DNA of 64,000 nucleotides from CAZPQN01 sp964588795 (GTDB taxonomy: Bacteria > Fidelibacterota > UBA2242), in the NCBI GenBank assembly GCA_964588795.1, contig CAZPQN010000002.1, forward strand, positions 1 through 64,000. Direction: 5' to 3'. Positions within the stretch are counted from its first letter, which is position 1. Every line of letters starts with the position of its first letter. The notes below the pieces were generated by a model, which saw nothing but the letters and a program-made list of their open reading frames with translations, was not told the origin of the DNA and searched no databases. Shown here in pieces: positions 1 to 8,184 of the stretch. Position numbers and translations under genes: made by a program.

Positions 1-370
1 CACCTGTAGCCAACCCGAATCCCACTTTAAAGCCCTTGGATACGTTGGCTTCGCCGTTGAGGCGAAAACGCACCCGTTGGCGCAGACGCGCTAAAGAATC
101 GTGCTCAGCCTTTTCCCACTGATTGCGGAAGCGAAAATCACCCCGAAGTCCGAGGGTTTGTACCCAGCCCGGCAGGATTGGTACGGCACCCTTTACTAAT
201 TCTTTGCGCATTTCTTCTTCGGTCAGGGTCAGGATCTCCTGCGCACGACCGGTGTCAATGACTCCCCTGGCAACGAGTTCCTGAACGAGCAAATCCAGTT
301 CCCCGGCGAAACTCGTACATATTGTCAACGCGAGTACAGTCAATACCATAAAGACACCTTTTGGTCTCAT
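1..370 (-). CDS. Putative outer-membrane porin, N-terminal part (gene runs off the left edge)
   Basis: The reading frame is open from an ATG at 370 to base 1, giving the first 123 residues; the C-terminus lies outside the window. Residues 1-22 are a clear signal peptide (hydrophobic core after MRPKG, cleavage near SFAG). A short helical segment follows (about 25-60), then the start of a beta-barrel with the pattern RGDFRFR...RLRQRVRFRL...GFKVGFGLATG. This pattern of alternating aromatic and basic strands is typical of the 'putative porin' (Porin_5-like) family of the FCB group. The gene lies directly downstream of the phoB/phoR-like pair on the same strand, with a 243-bp spacer that carries an 11-bp-period repeat. 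I therefore infer a phosphate- or oxyanion-related porin controlled by that pair. The family call is moderately sure; the substrate is not known. Confidence 0.6.
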   Translation of the reverse strand, partial: MRPKGVFMVLTVLALTICTSFAGELDLLVQELVARGVIDTGRAQEILTLTEEEMRKELVKGAVPILPGWVQTLGLRGDFRFRNQWEKAEHDSLARLRQRVRFRLNGEANVSKGFKVGFGLATG

Positions 371-442
371 CGTTATCATCTTCCTTTCTGTGTTTCTCAT
401 TTTCCATTTTCTTAATTCTCTAGCCCATTATTAGACATTTAT

Positions 443-481
443 TATTAAGTGCCAATGAAGAAACTGTAAAGATTTGGTTAA
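443..481 (-). promoter_or_regulatory. Candidate Pho-box-like direct repeat array upstream of the porin gene
   Basis: On the minus strand four hexamers occur at exact 11-bp steps: TTAACC (481-476), TTTACA (470-465), TTCATT (459-454) and TTAATA (448-443). OmpR/PhoB-family winged-helix regulators bind tandem direct repeats with an 11-bp period, and PhoP-type boxes resemble TTAACA. The array is about 70 bp upstream of the porin start and downstream of a PhoB-like regulator gene. The period is seen directly; binding is inference, and the two porin-proximal units are poor matches. Confidence 0.4.
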
Positions 482-613
482 GAATTGGGCATCCTGCAAT
501 CCAATTGGGATTTTTCATTGCGTTGTCTTTAATCCCGCTTCCAGCCCTGCCTTTTAATCGTTCCTCAAGTCGTTTTTTCTCCGATTTTACTTGAGATAAT
601 ATCCATTAAAATA

Positions 614-2335
614 TTAGCGTGGTAGACGAATCGTAAAGCAAGTGCCGTGTCCGACTGCACTGCTAACTTCAATCTGACCGTTGTGCATCAGTACGATATG
701 TTTGGCAATTGCCAAGCCCAGACCGGTTCCTCCCAGCAGACGCGAACGGGATTTATCAACCACGTAGAAGCGTTCAAAAATGCGGGGCAGGTGTTGCGCT
801 GGAATTCCCATGCCGGTATCTTCGACAGTGATAATAGTGAAAAGTCCCTCGCGGCGAGCACTAATAGTCAGCGTACCCTTATCGGTGTATTTGACGGCGT
901 TATCAATTAAGTTGACCAGCACCTGTTGAAATTTATATGAATCCAACTCGACCACTCTGGCCTCGGCTTCAATTGCAATCCTGACGGCGAGGTTTTTCGT
1001 CTTGAGGCGTGCCTCGAAAATTTTGATCGTTTCCCCGACCAGTTCCTCCAAATCGACTGCTTCTTTCACCAGCTCGTTTTTACCTTCAATTTCTGCTAAT
1101 AGCAACAGGTCATTGACAATGTTGATCAACCGTTCGGTATGACGGGCAATGATTTCCAGATATTGTCTATTTGATTCTGTGGCATCGTTCCTCAAAGTTT
1201 CCACGAAGCCTTTTATTGCGGTAAGAGGAGTGCGCAGTTCATGCGAGACATTAACGACAAAGTCCTTTTTGAGAGTCTGGATATTTTTCAGCTCGGTAAT
1301 ATCAGAAAAGATTAGCACGACTTCCCCTGTCGTAGGAAGATAGGTCATGCTGCCGATATAAGTTTTTTCATCAATCTCGATTTCCCTGATTGTACTGGTC
1401 TTTTCGGCCAATATTCTTTTAATCAGCTCAATTATCTGCGGGACGCTCACTAACTCCCAATAGTGGCGTTTCTCGAGCGCTCCACAGCGACACATCTGCC
1501 GAAATGGTTCGTTGAACAAATTGATTCGTCCATCAGCCGCGACGACTGCCAATCCGCCCTGAATTGATTTTATGATGGTTTGTAATTCATCACGCTGGAT
1601 CTGCAGATTCTGAAAAAGACCTTTTAGCTCGGCCGTCATCTGATTGAAGTTTTCTGCGAGTTGCTCGAATTCATCATGCGTCGTCAAATAGATTTTACTG
1701 TCGAAATCGCCGTCAGTCACCCGCTGGGTCGCAGTTACCAGCTGCTGGAGTGGTTTGCCGAGGCGCCGCGCAAATAGCCAGGTAATTACGCACATTAATC
1801 CTAAGGCTGCTATGGCAATCAGACATATCCGCCAGATTAAAGCCGTTAGCAGATTTTGGATTTCCCGCACAGACAGACTGCTTCTGACAACAGCGACTAA
1901 TACTTGATCTCGGTACAAGGGTGTGGCGACATACAGGAACCCTTTTTCGACGGTGCCGCTAAACCGGACTGCGACACCGGTTTTGCCTGTCAGTGCAGTA
2001 ATGATTTCAGGACGATAGCGGTGGTTATTCATCGAACGGGGATCTTTTTCGGAATCAGCCAGGACTTTTCCCGATGAATCAACCACCGTTATGCGTACCC
2101 CAGCTCCCCGCGCGATTTGCTTTGCCTGCTCATTTAAATGGTCCAAAGTATTCTTAAAAATGCTCGGCTGCAGGAGCGGTAAGGTAACCTGATTGATCCT
2201 TTCCAAATCATTCGCCATGGTGCGGATATACGAACTCCGGATCGTCTGGAATGAAAAAAATAATATGAATCCCACCAACCCGACGACAATCAGGATAAAA
2301 CCCTGGAACATTTTCAGGATGATTGATTTCTTCAT
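614..2335 (-). CDS. phoR: PhoR-like sensor histidine kinase
   Basis: Membrane histidine kinase of 573 residues. An N-terminal membrane helix (about 8-30) is followed by a periplasmic sensor segment, a second helix (about 165-188), HAMP (190-240), a PAS segment (250-345), HisKA with the phospho-acceptor His365 in VSHELRTPL, and HATPase_c with the N box (LIDNAVKYTD), G1 (DTGMGIP) and G2 (GGTGLGLA). This is the PhoR/WalK layout. The stop of the upstream regulator gene overlaps this start by 4 bp, so the two are translationally coupled. The periplasmic sensor domain argues for direct sensing of an envelope or solute signal. The kinase role is certain. The phosphate specificity implied by the symbol rests on the partner and on the porin next door, and is an inference. 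Confidence 0.85.
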   Translation of the reverse strand: MKKSIILKMFQGFILIVVGLVGFILFFSFQTIRSSYIRTMANDLERINQVTLPLLQPSIFKNTLDHLNEQAKQIARGAGVRITVVDSSGKVLADSEKDPRSMNNHRYRPEIITALTGKTGVAVRFSGTVEKGFLYVATPLYRDQVLVAVVRSSLSVREIQNLLTALIWRICLIAIAALGLMCVITWLFARRLGKPLQQLVTATQRVTDGDFDSKIYLTTHDEFEQLAENFNQMTAELKGLFQNLQIQRDELQTIIKSIQGGLAVVAADGRINLFNEPFRQMCRCGALEKRHYWELVSVPQIIELIKRILAEKTSTIREIEIDEKTYIGSMTYLPTTGEVVLIFSDITELKNIQTLKKDFVVNVSHELRTPLTAIKGFVETLRNDATESNRQYLEIIARHTERLINIVNDLLLLAEIEGKNELVKEAVDLEELVGETIKIFEARLKTKNLAVRIAIEAEARVVELDSYKFQQVLVNLIDNAVKYTDKGTLTISARREGLFTIITVEDTGMGIPAQHLPRIFERFYVVDKSRSRLLGGTGLGLAIAKHIVLMHNGQIEVSSAVGHGTCFTIRLPR

Positions 2336-3012
2336 AAGGCCAATTTGTAACCGACGCCACGGAGGTTTTTAATCAGCGCTCCATGGCGTCCCAATTTTTC
2401 CCGTAAATTCTTGACATGCACATCAATCGTACGGCTGATAACGATTTTTTCCTGCCCCCAAAGGTAGTCGAGCAGTTTTTGGCGCGAAAACACCTGACCC
2501 GGATTTTGGGCTAAGATCAATAAGATTTTAAACTCCGTGGTCGTCAACACGACCGGTTCGTCATCCAGGGTCACCGTATATTTCCGCGGGTCAATTTTCA
2601 GACCCGCGACTGGAGATAGCTGGTCTTCGAGTAGGCGGTTCTGACTCCGGCGCAATACGACTTTGACTCGCGCCACCAGCTCCCGCGGTGAAAAAGGTTT
2701 GGTGATATAGTCATCAGCGCCGAGTTCCAACCCTAAAATTCGGTCAACTTCATCGGCTTTGGCAGTCACCATGATGACAGGCAGGGCGGTTGTCTCGGGA
2801 TTTTGCTTCAATCTTTTAAATATCTCGAGTCCATCCATATCGGGCAACATTAAATCCAGAATGATCAAAGTCGGCTTTTTTTCAGTTAACAATGACCAGA
2901 GGCGGTGGGCTGAATCGAGTTCCACGACCTGGTAACCAGCTTTTCGCAGATGCAAACTGATTAACCTGAGAATATCTGGTTCGTCATCAACAACTGCAAT
3001 AAGATCCTGCAC
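2332..3012 (-). CDS. phoB: PhoB-like winged-helix response regulator
   Basis: OmpR/PhoB-family DNA-binding regulator of 226 residues. The receiver domain (1-120) has the acidic pair VVDDEPD, the phosphorylation site Asp53 in LIILDLMLPDMDG, and the conserved Lys of KPFSPRE. The C-terminal winged helix (about 130-226) has the usual TTTEFKILLIL start, the SRQKLLDYLWG recognition region and the end RGVGYKL. It is the first gene of a phoB-phoR-like operon, transcribed away from arsM. Its likely target is the direct repeat array before the porin gene (inference). The PhoB label is by closest architecture; OmpR-type paralogues look the same at this level. Confidence 0.85.
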   Translation of the reverse strand: MQDLIAVVDDEPDILRLISLHLRKAGYQVVELDSAHRLWSLLTEKKPTLIILDLMLPDMDGLEIFKRLKQNPETTALPVIMVTAKADEVDRILGLELGADDYITKPFSPRELVARVKVVLRRSQNRLLEDQLSPVAGLKIDPRKYTVTLDDEPVVLTTTEFKILLILAQNPGQVFSRQKLLDYLWGQEKIVISRTIDVHVKNLREKLGRHGALIKNLRGVGYKLAL

Positions 3013-3149
3013 AAATTAAATGTAACCATTTTTCCATTAGCATAAAAGCCTTGACCGGAATGCAGTAGGTTGTCATATTTCCTGTGATTGTGTATTGTAA
3101 TTGGTAATAAAATGAATTAAAATCACTGCCAAATATTGCAGGTGCATAG

Positions 3150-3977
3150 ATGGATAAAAAAGAGAAGATTAAACAGACAGTTCAAACTGAATATGGAAAA
3201 ATTGCGGCCAGCCAAACCTCCTGCGGTTGCAACCAAATTTCTTGCTGTGGCCCTGCAAATACACCCGATGGAGTCAGTAAAATTATCGGATACACTTCCG
3301 ATCAGCTGCAGAATGTTCCAGAAGGAGCGAATCTCGGCTTGGGGTGTGGAAATCCGGTTGCCATTGCTTCTCTCCGCGCAGGAGAAATAGTCCTCGATCT
3401 CGGTTCCGGGGCCGGATTTGACTGTTTTTTAGCGGCTCAAAAGGTTGGACTGACCGGGCGGGTCATCGGAGTGGATATGACACCCCAGATGATAGAAAGA
3501 GCACGCCGGAATGTCGAAAAGAGTGGGTTTTCCAATATCGAATTCAGATTAGGTGAAATCGAACACCTTCCCATCGCCGACGCCTCCATCGACGTGATTA
3601 TTTCCAATTGTGTTATCAATTTGTCTCCGGACAAGGAGAGCGTGTTCAGAGAAACTTACCGAGTGTTGAAAACAGGCGGCCGGATTATGATTTCTGATAT
3701 TGTGCTAACCCAGCCACTACCGACCGCAATAGCCAACTCTGTAGCCGCCTATGTTGGGTGTGTTGCAGGAGCAATGTTGAAGGACGAATACCTCAAAACA
3801 ATAGCCGCGGCGGGTTTTGCCAACGTAAAAGTAATTGAAGAAAGCTATTATCCAATCGAATTATGTGCTGATATCCTGTCACTCAGCGAATCGGATGATC
3901 GCCATTTGACTGAACAGCAAAGCGCTACACTTGCCAAAACAATCTTGAGTGTCCGCGTCCAGGCTTTTAAGCGCTAA
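3150..3977 (+). CDS. arsM: Arsenite S-adenosylmethionine methyltransferase
   Basis: Cytosolic enzyme of 275 residues that transfers methyl groups from SAM to As(III). The class I SAM-binding motif is DLGSGAGFD (83-91), followed by the acidic GVDM (107-110). Three cysteines of the As(III)-binding set are present: Cys66 (GLGCGNP), Cys154 (SNCVINLSPDK) and Cys204 (GCVAGAM). The N-terminal TSCGC...SCCGP cluster adds further thiols often seen in bacterial ArsM. The ATG at 3150 has AGGTG just upstream. No arsR, arsC or acr3 gene is adjacent. The gene diverges from the phoB-like regulator, which is suggestive because arsenate enters cells through phosphate uptake, but no shared control site is seen. 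Confidence 0.9.
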   Translation: MDKKEKIKQTVQTEYGKIAASQTSCGCNQISCCGPANTPDGVSKIIGYTSDQLQNVPEGANLGLGCGNPVAIASLRAGEIVLDLGSGAGFDCFLAAQKVGLTGRVIGVDMTPQMIERARRNVEKSGFSNIEFRLGEIEHLPIADASIDVIISNCVINLSPDKESVFRETYRVLKTGGRIMISDIVLTQPLPTAIANSVAAYVGCVAGAMLKDEYLKTIAAAGFANVKVIEESYYPIELCADILSLSESDDRHLTEQQSATLAKTILSVRVQAFKR

Positions 3978-4020
3978 TCGGCGTCTTTAAGCTTTACCCA
4001 TCCGAGCTGTCCCGCAATGC

Positions 4021-4851
4021 TCAATTCACGGGCAAATCGGGCAATTTCCAGGCTTTCTGATAAGTCCGGTAAACCGAAAGCGGCAGTTGCACTAAAACCG
4101 GTTCGGCAGCGGCATTTAACCAGTTCACTAATATTTCCATATCTTTACGCTCCAGAGTCGTACAACCCGGTGTCGCATCATCCGGTGCAGTCCAGCAGTG
4201 GAGGAAAACGCAACTGCCTGCGTTTTTCTGGGTCGCGACAGTGTTATGTTCAATTACGACTCCCAGATAATAGGCGCGGGAGGCCTGGCTCAGGTTTTCC
4301 GCACTCTGCCAATCAACTGAATCAACCTGATTGCGTTCAAGCAGTCGCGTGTAATAGCGCGATTCGGGATCATCCACACATTCGAGTTGATTCGTAACGC
4401 GAATATAGGGCAGGCGCAGGTGCCGCATGGTATTGACCGGAGGGAAACCAAAAGCACTGCCGAGTTGAAAGACACCCGCCGGGCTTCGACCGTCACCTTC
4501 CGTTTTAATCGGCTCTTTATCTGACGAAATCTGATGTAATCCCCTTCCCCATCCCATGCCATGGCGTCCTAAAATGATTGGACATGACTGGCCATTCTGA
4601 TACCAACCGGCGAACCTGGCGGAGTAATCAAACCGGTAGAGGGTACCCTTGCAGCTCTCCCACGTGGGAGTTACCACAACGACCAGTTGCTGGCAGGACG
4701 GTGGAAGCGGTAGCGGAAAATCGGGCGTAGTGGGTCGGATAAAACAACCGGACAATTCAATCGTTATGACGACGGAAATAATGATCCCGACGCAGAAAAT
4801 TGCCAACGTCATTAGTAGTTTTGAATTTGGTCCTCGTTTTAAAATCCACAT
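4021..4851 (-). CDS. YkuD-family L,D-transpeptidase-like lipoprotein
   Basis: Protein of 276 residues. A membrane segment at 11-32 ends in a lipobox-like LSGC (Cys36), so it is probably a lipoprotein or an N-anchored protein facing the periplasm. The C-terminal half has the features of the COG3786 type of YkuD domain: EGDGRSPAGVF (118-128), a His in IEHNT (202) and the catalytic stretch FLHCWTAPDDATPGCTTLE with His218 and the nucleophile Cys230. L,D-transpeptidases make 3-3 peptidoglycan cross-links or attach proteins to the wall. The substrate of this clade is not established. It converges with arsM (43 bp between the stops). Confidence 0.8.
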   Translation of the reverse strand: MWILKRGPNSKLLMTLAIFCVGIIISVVITIELSGCFIRPTTPDFPLPLPPSCQQLVVVVTPTWESCKGTLYRFDYSARFAGWYQNGQSCPIILGRHGMGWGRGLHQISSDKEPIKTEGDGRSPAGVFQLGSAFGFPPVNTMRHLRLPYIRVTNQLECVDDPESRYYTRLLERNQVDSVDWQSAENLSQASRAYYLGVVIEHNTVATQKNAGSCVFLHCWTAPDDATPGCTTLERKDMEILVNWLNAAAEPVLVQLPLSVYRTYQKAWKLPDLPVN

Positions 4852-5020
4852 TTAGCTTGTTCTCCTGTTTCGAGGTAATATAAAACAAAATCCCGGTTGC
4901 TTGGAGTAAAATTTTCCCCTTAACAATGTCAGGTCATGAGATTTGCATTACTGGATCAAATTATCTAAACTTTATTAGGGAAAACTGGGATAAGCGATTT
5001 TCTTGTGATGGCCGAAAAGG

Positions 5021-5833
5021 ATGGGTAAGGAAAAAGTTAAAAAGTACGTAATCCGCAGCTTTTCACGATACCGGCGGCTGGCGGCCGATGTCCTGCGATT
5101 ATCGAAAAGTAACCGCGTAATCCGTGCCCTGATTGAAGTTGATATCTCTGGCGTCCATGCTTTTCTGAAAGCCAGCCGTTCGCAATGTGGAATGACTCCG
5201 TCGTTGACGGCATTTCTGCTAACGGCAATTGCGTATGCCGTCGATGAAAATAAAATTCTCCACGCCCAACGCACGATCTGGGGGAAATTGATCATTTACG
5301 ACGATGTAGATATCATTACCTACATTGAATTGGGAGAGGAAGAAAAATTCCCTTTCGGGTTGATAATTAGGGGCGCGAACCACAAATCAATCTGTCAGAT
5401 TCATCAGGAGATTGAAGACTTTAAACAGAATCCGCAACCAAAATGGGAAACGGGTGTCGTTAATAAATTTATCCTTCTGCCCCGCTTCTTACGCAGGTGG
5501 CTTTTACGGCTGGCTTATCGCTCACCAGCGCTGACCAAGCGCTACCGCGGAACGGTAGGCGTAACTGCGGTCGGCATGTTCGGAACTGGAACAGGTTGGG
5601 GTTTGGGTGCCCCCAGTCATACTTTAGGAATTACCATAGGCGGAATCGGGCAGAAATTAAGCTTGGAAAATAATCAGGTCGTTACCCGGGAGATCCTCAA
5701 CCTGACTATCGATTGCGACCATACGATTATCGACGGAGCTCCGTTGGCGCGTTTCGTGCGTAAACTGAGACGCATCATCGAAAATAATTACACTGAAATT
5801 CCCTTAATGGTGGAGTCAAATCCAAATCGTTAA
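5021..5833 (+). CDS. Stand-alone 2-oxoacid dehydrogenase E2-type acyltransferase domain protein
   Basis: Protein of 270 residues related to the chloramphenicol-acetyltransferase/E2 catalytic fold. The active-site motif DHTIIDGAPLARF (233-245, His234 and Asp238) matches the DHRVxDGxxAARF signature of dihydrolipoyl acyltransferases. An FGTGTGWGLGAP loop with ITIGGIGQK precedes it, as in E2 cores. Lipoyl and peripheral-subunit-binding domains are absent: the protein starts directly with the catalytic fold, and no E1 or E3 gene is nearby. It therefore cannot act as a normal E2. A free-standing acyltransferase using a CoA donor is plausible, but the substrate is unknown. The ATG at 5021 is preceded by AAAAGG; an upstream ATG at 5008 stops at once. 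Confidence 0.7.
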   Translation: MGKEKVKKYVIRSFSRYRRLAADVLRLSKSNRVIRALIEVDISGVHAFLKASRSQCGMTPSLTAFLLTAIAYAVDENKILHAQRTIWGKLIIYDDVDIITYIELGEEEKFPFGLIIRGANHKSICQIHQEIEDFKQNPQPKWETGVVNKFILLPRFLRRWLLRLAYRSPALTKRYRGTVGVTAVGMFGTGTGWGLGAPSHTLGITIGGIGQKLSLENNQVVTREILNLTIDCDHTIIDGAPLARFVRKLRRIIENNYTEIPLMVESNPNR

Positions 5834-5836
5834 GGC

Positions 5837-6487
5837 TTATTTGTAAATTTTCAGTCTGACATGACTTTTCAGATTCCCCTGCCCGTCATACTGCTTGATG
5901 ACCTGGATGGAATCCGCAACGGAAAACGAAAATTCCGAATATTCCAGTAGGTTAGCCTGATCGCCTGCGTAATAGGCCTCCCTGACCAATTGGCCGAAGT
6001 CACCATATTCCTGGGTGATAACACCGACTAGGTTCCCCTGAAAAGCGAATATACGGTGGATAATCGGGCGCACAAGGCTGTCGTACAACGTTTCAGTGTA
6101 AAAGGCCTCGTTATGCGGGATCCAATCCACACCCTGCACTTTTTGCAATACCCGTAATTGAAGACTGTCCGGCGTATAGCTCCGTCGAACCGTAAGCTGA
6201 TTCTTGCCGTTATAAGTCAGTAACTCGCTCAGATTGCCCTGTGGATTGTACTTAAACAGCGTGCGGTTACGTACTGTACCACTGCTGTCAATTTCCCATA
6301 ATTCCTCGGCTTTTACGCCGTTAAAAGTGGCGCGGAAAAAGGGCGGAGTTTTCAGTTCTGCGATCGGAGTATTGCGGTTTTTAATAAAATCGTCGTAGGA
6401 TCGAAAATACTCGATTCGTCGCTGGGCAAAGACCAGCGACGAGGTGATCGTAACTGCTATCATTAATACCCTGATTCTCCGGCTCAT
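5837..6487 (-). CDS. Secreted YD/RHS-like repeat protein, function unknown
   Basis: The ATG at 6487 gives a good signal peptide (MSRRIRVLMIAVTITSSLVFAQ) and AGGAG lies upstream. An ATG at 6538 would add 17 charged residues ahead of it, so I prefer the inner start. The mature protein of about 195 residues has several 'Y(N/D)xxGxLxxxxxY' units (YNPQGNLSELLTY, YGDFGQLVREAYY, YDGQGNLKSHVRL), like the beta-strand repeats of YD/MORN-type proteins. No catalytic motif is visible. It is the last gene of the minus-strand envelope operon, right after the 5'-nucleotidase, and its stop abuts the convergent acyltransferase gene (3 bp). It is probably periplasmic or on the cell surface. Confidence 0.6.
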   Translation of the reverse strand: MSRRIRVLMIAVTITSSLVFAQRRIEYFRSYDDFIKNRNTPIAELKTPPFFRATFNGVKAEELWEIDSSGTVRNRTLFKYNPQGNLSELLTYNGKNQLTVRRSYTPDSLQLRVLQKVQGVDWIPHNEAFYTETLYDSLVRPIIHRIFAFQGNLVGVITQEYGDFGQLVREAYYAGDQANLLEYSEFSFSVADSIQVIKQYDGQGNLKSHVRLKIYK

Positions 6488-6519
6488 TATAGTGCTGTAT
6501 ATCTCCTGCGAGAGTCTTC

Positions 6520-8184
6520 TCACCGTATTTCGCTCCATCGACCGTCGAGTTTCAGGGCCAACGGAGTATTCGCCCGGACATAGTCAATCATCGCCTGACG
6601 GAGAAGCGTTCCGGTGTTGTTAATTTGCTCCAGCGGTACCTGAGTCAGGCGTCCCATACCGCTATTTCCTTCAGCTAAATAATCGGTCACCACCAGCCGA
6701 TAAATCTGCGAGTTGTTTACCGGTCGCCCGCCAATTTCGAATTGCACAACGCGTTGTTGATCGGGACGCGAGCGGTCAATCACTACCCGCCCGCCGGCTA
6801 ACAGAACCCCGCGACTGTTGCCGGAGACGCGATCCTCAATAAGGTCTCGTAATAGTTTTCCGGAAACGTTCATCACCACTAAACGATTCCCAAATGGCAT
6901 AACGTTGAAAATATCGCGGGGTGTGATCGGGCCGGCTTTGATTTCGCCGCGTAGACCACCATGATTGGAAATCGCCACGTCAGCCCGGGTGTTGACCAAC
7001 ATGGATTCAACTATGAGGTTACCCATGAGCGACTCTCCCGCACTACTGCGGGTAATGTTGGTTTTGGTATCGCCAATAATTTCATCGAAACCGGCTTCTG
7101 CCTTTTTTACCAAAGCTTCAATCTGGCGGGTGAGCTGAGTGTCAGGCAGAAAATCGTCTTCGAATAGCGTAAATAAAGCGCCCTGATCACTGACAAAATC
7201 ATATCCCGCCAATGTGCCGGTTCGGCGATGTAGGTACAGATTAACATGTCCCAGATTACTGCCGTTGGCATAATTTTGAAAAACCAGGGTATGATTCACC
7301 GGATCAGACCAGGGTTGATAAAAACCACGATGCAAATGACCCGAAAACATGACATCAATTCCGGGCACGACATGTGCAATTTCCTGCGCACTTAAACCGG
7401 AAAAATCATCACGTCTCCGCTGTAACCTCTTGGGCATCTCGAGATAACCGGCTTTGAGATCGTAAGGAAGCCAGGCATGAGTTTCAACAATTATCGTATT
7501 TACTCCCTGTCGACGTAACTCCGGTACCGATTTCAATAACGCCTGCGCTTCCGGTTCGAACTCAAGGTCAGCAATGTGCTCCGGAAAACTCATTGATGGT
7601 GTTGACGAGAGAGTGGTTCCGATAATCCCGATTTTTATGCCCTGCACTTCTTTGATCAGGTAGGGCTGGACAAATTCCGCCAGTTCACCGGTGGATTTGC
7701 GCTTGAGGTTAGCGGCCAGGAAGGGAAACCGCGCCAAACTCGACAACTTCACCAAATTTTGCCAACCGTGGTCGAAGTCATGGTTGCCCAGACTAATGGC
7801 ATCGTAGCCGACGGTATTCATATATTCGATAATGGCTTCACCCTCAGTCAGCGTCCCTAAAGGAGTGCCCTGATAAAAATCTCCCGCGTCAATCAGTAAA
7901 AAGCCCCAACCGTTTTTTTCGGCTTCCGCCCGCTTTTGCATGATATATCGCCCGGCTATCGCACCGCCGCCGAGTTTGGGTGGGAAATCGGGATTGATGA
8001 AAGTCGCTTCCTTGCGATCAATTCCACCATGAATGTCATTGGTGAAAATTGTGACGACTTTTAAAAATTCATCCGGTGGGTAGTTTACCTCTCTTTGAGC
8101 GTAACATAAACTGCCGAGCCCGAGTGATACCACCCCGACCATCAGGCAGAATTTAGAAAGCGTAACGGATACCGACTTTGCCAT
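6520..8184 (-). CDS. Secreted 5'-nucleotidase / 2',3'-cyclic phosphodiesterase (UshA family)
   Basis: Protein of 554 residues from the ATG at 8184, which is preceded by GGGAG and gives a signal peptide ending ...GSLCYAQ. A longer frame to 8307 would overlap the upstream gene by 155 bp and is rejected. The N-terminal calcineurin-like domain has FTNDIHGG, DAGDFYQGT, LGNHDFDHGW and SGHLHRG, the di-metal ligands of the family. The C-terminal 5_nucleotid_C domain has NHGGLRGEI and VMPFGN. Family members hydrolyse nucleotides, UDP-sugars or cyclic nucleotides in the periplasm and release phosphate and nucleosides. The gene overlaps the upstream barrel gene by 32 bp, which ties it into the same operon and supports a nucleotide-salvage role for the locus. 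Confidence 0.85.
   Translation of the reverse strand: MAKSVSVTLSKFCLMVGVVSLGLGSLCYAQREVNYPPDEFLKVVTIFTNDIHGGIDRKEATFINPDFPPKLGGGAIAGRYIMQKRAEAEKNGWGFLLIDAGDFYQGTPLGTLTEGEAIIEYMNTVGYDAISLGNHDFDHGWQNLVKLSSLARFPFLAANLKRKSTGELAEFVQPYLIKEVQGIKIGIIGTTLSSTPSMSFPEHIADLEFEPEAQALLKSVPELRRQGVNTIIVETHAWLPYDLKAGYLEMPKRLQRRRDDFSGLSAQEIAHVVPGIDVMFSGHLHRGFYQPWSDPVNHTLVFQNYANGSNLGHVNLYLHRRTGTLAGYDFVSDQGALFTLFEDDFLPDTQLTRQIEALVKKAEAGFDEIIGDTKTNITRSSAGESLMGNLIVESMLVNTRADVAISNHGGLRGEIKAGPITPRDIFNVMPFGNRLVVMNVSGKLLRDLIEDRVSGNSRGVLLAGGRVVIDRSRPDQQRVVQFEIGGRPVNNSQIYRLVVTDYLAEGNSGMGRLTQVPLEQINNTGTLLRQAMIDYVRANTPLALKLDGRWSEIR

Noticed and set aside
3051..3080. Promoter of arsM (TTGACC with an AT-rich hexamer 17-18 bp downstream)
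   Set aside because: The -35 matches but the -10 (CATATT or ATATTT) is poor, so it is not listed as a feature.
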